Of a stretch of 5,660 bases of DNA, positions 5,640 through 5,660 are shown one piece after another. The notes beneath the pieces are model-generated. The model saw nothing but the letters and a program-made list of their open reading frames with translations. It was not told where the DNA came from and made no database searches. Origin of the DNA: ZC4RG30 sp039800965 (GTDB taxonomy: Bacteria; Pseudomonadota; Gammaproteobacteria; Steroidobacterales; Steroidobacteraceae); the NCBI GenBank assembly GCA_039800965.1, contig JBDLPS010000079.1, positions 1 through 5,660 of the forward strand, written 5' to 3'. The first letter of the stretch is position 1, and the number at the start of each line of letters is the position of its first letter. The position numbers and the translations under genes are program-made.

Positions 5640-5653
5640 AAGCTCAAAATCTT

Positions 5654-5660
5654 CAAGTGA
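5654..5660 (+). rRNA. Probable first bases of 16S rRNA
   Basis: The window ends in AAGTGA after a leader of the expected layout. Many gammaproteobacterial 16S genes begin with a short A-rich stretch and then TGAAGAGTTTGAT, so the final TGA would be the start of that motif. By alignment to E. coli numbering the mature end would be at about 5654. The evidence is only a few bases plus context. Confidence 0.45.

Larger units (their letters stand above)
5469..5653 (+). other. 16S rRNA operon leader region
   Basis: This is the stretch from the predicted P2 start to the inferred 16S 5' end. It has no open reading frame of note, is richer in A and T than the genes before it, and carries a hairpin (5557-5594) followed by boxA-like elements (5616-5639), the boxB-then-boxA order of known antitermination leaders. 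A further sequence, TGTTTAAGAATTCGG (5524-5538), vaguely resembles a boxA region. The processing stem that pairs with the 16S trailer cannot be seen, as its partner lies outside the window. Confidence 0.7.

Noticed and set aside
1..5660. Mobile elements, CRISPR arrays, toxin-antitoxin or defence genes
   Set aside because: No transposase or integrase motifs, terminal inverted repeats, regularly spaced repeats or tRNA-like attachment sites were seen. Every major open frame with coding character is a housekeeping gene.

Overview
The window is a GC-rich stretch of bacterial chromosome holding ordinary housekeeping genes, almost certainly from a gammaproteobacterium. The order erpA, anmK, M23 peptidase, tyrS, rRNA operon is, as I recall it, the order around PA0665-PA0668.1 of Pseudomonas aeruginosa, and each protein resembles its gammaproteobacterial family. 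I cannot name a genus. The GC-rich composition, the GTG and TTG starts, and a tyrA-like gene directly before rppH suggest a lineage outside the enterics.

Layout. Bases 1-213 (+) are the 3' end of a gene best read as prephenate dehydrogenase (TyrA family). It overlaps rppH (206-793, +), the Nudix RNA pyrophosphohydrolase, by 8 nt. Nine bases later erpA (803-1174, +) encodes an A-type iron-sulfur carrier. Facing it, 10 nt away stop to stop, is a two-gene minus-strand unit: an exported M23 peptidase of the MepM/OapA type (3723-2341), then anmK (2336-1185), with a 4-nt gap between them. A 142-nt divergent intergenic region with an operator-like inverted repeat separates the peptidase gene from tyrS (3866-5110, +).

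The last 550 bases contain no convincing gene. From about 5314 they are the control region of an rRNA operon: an AT-rich UP-like element, two tandem promoters (TTGACA-16-TATACT and TTGACG-16-TATACT), a leader with a long irregular hairpin and a duplicated boxA-like element, and an end that appears to coincide with the 5' end of 16S rRNA.

Functional themes. The peptidase and AnmK form a cell-wall unit: cross-link cutting in the envelope, and recycling of the anhydro-MurNAc released by murein turnover. TyrS and the rRNA operon both serve translation. RppH starts 5'-end-dependent mRNA decay, and ErpA delivers Fe-S clusters. I found no mobile element, CRISPR array, defence locus or recognisably new system. 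The points most worth checking are regulatory: the divergent palindrome, the rRNA leader structure and the apparent leaderless starts.
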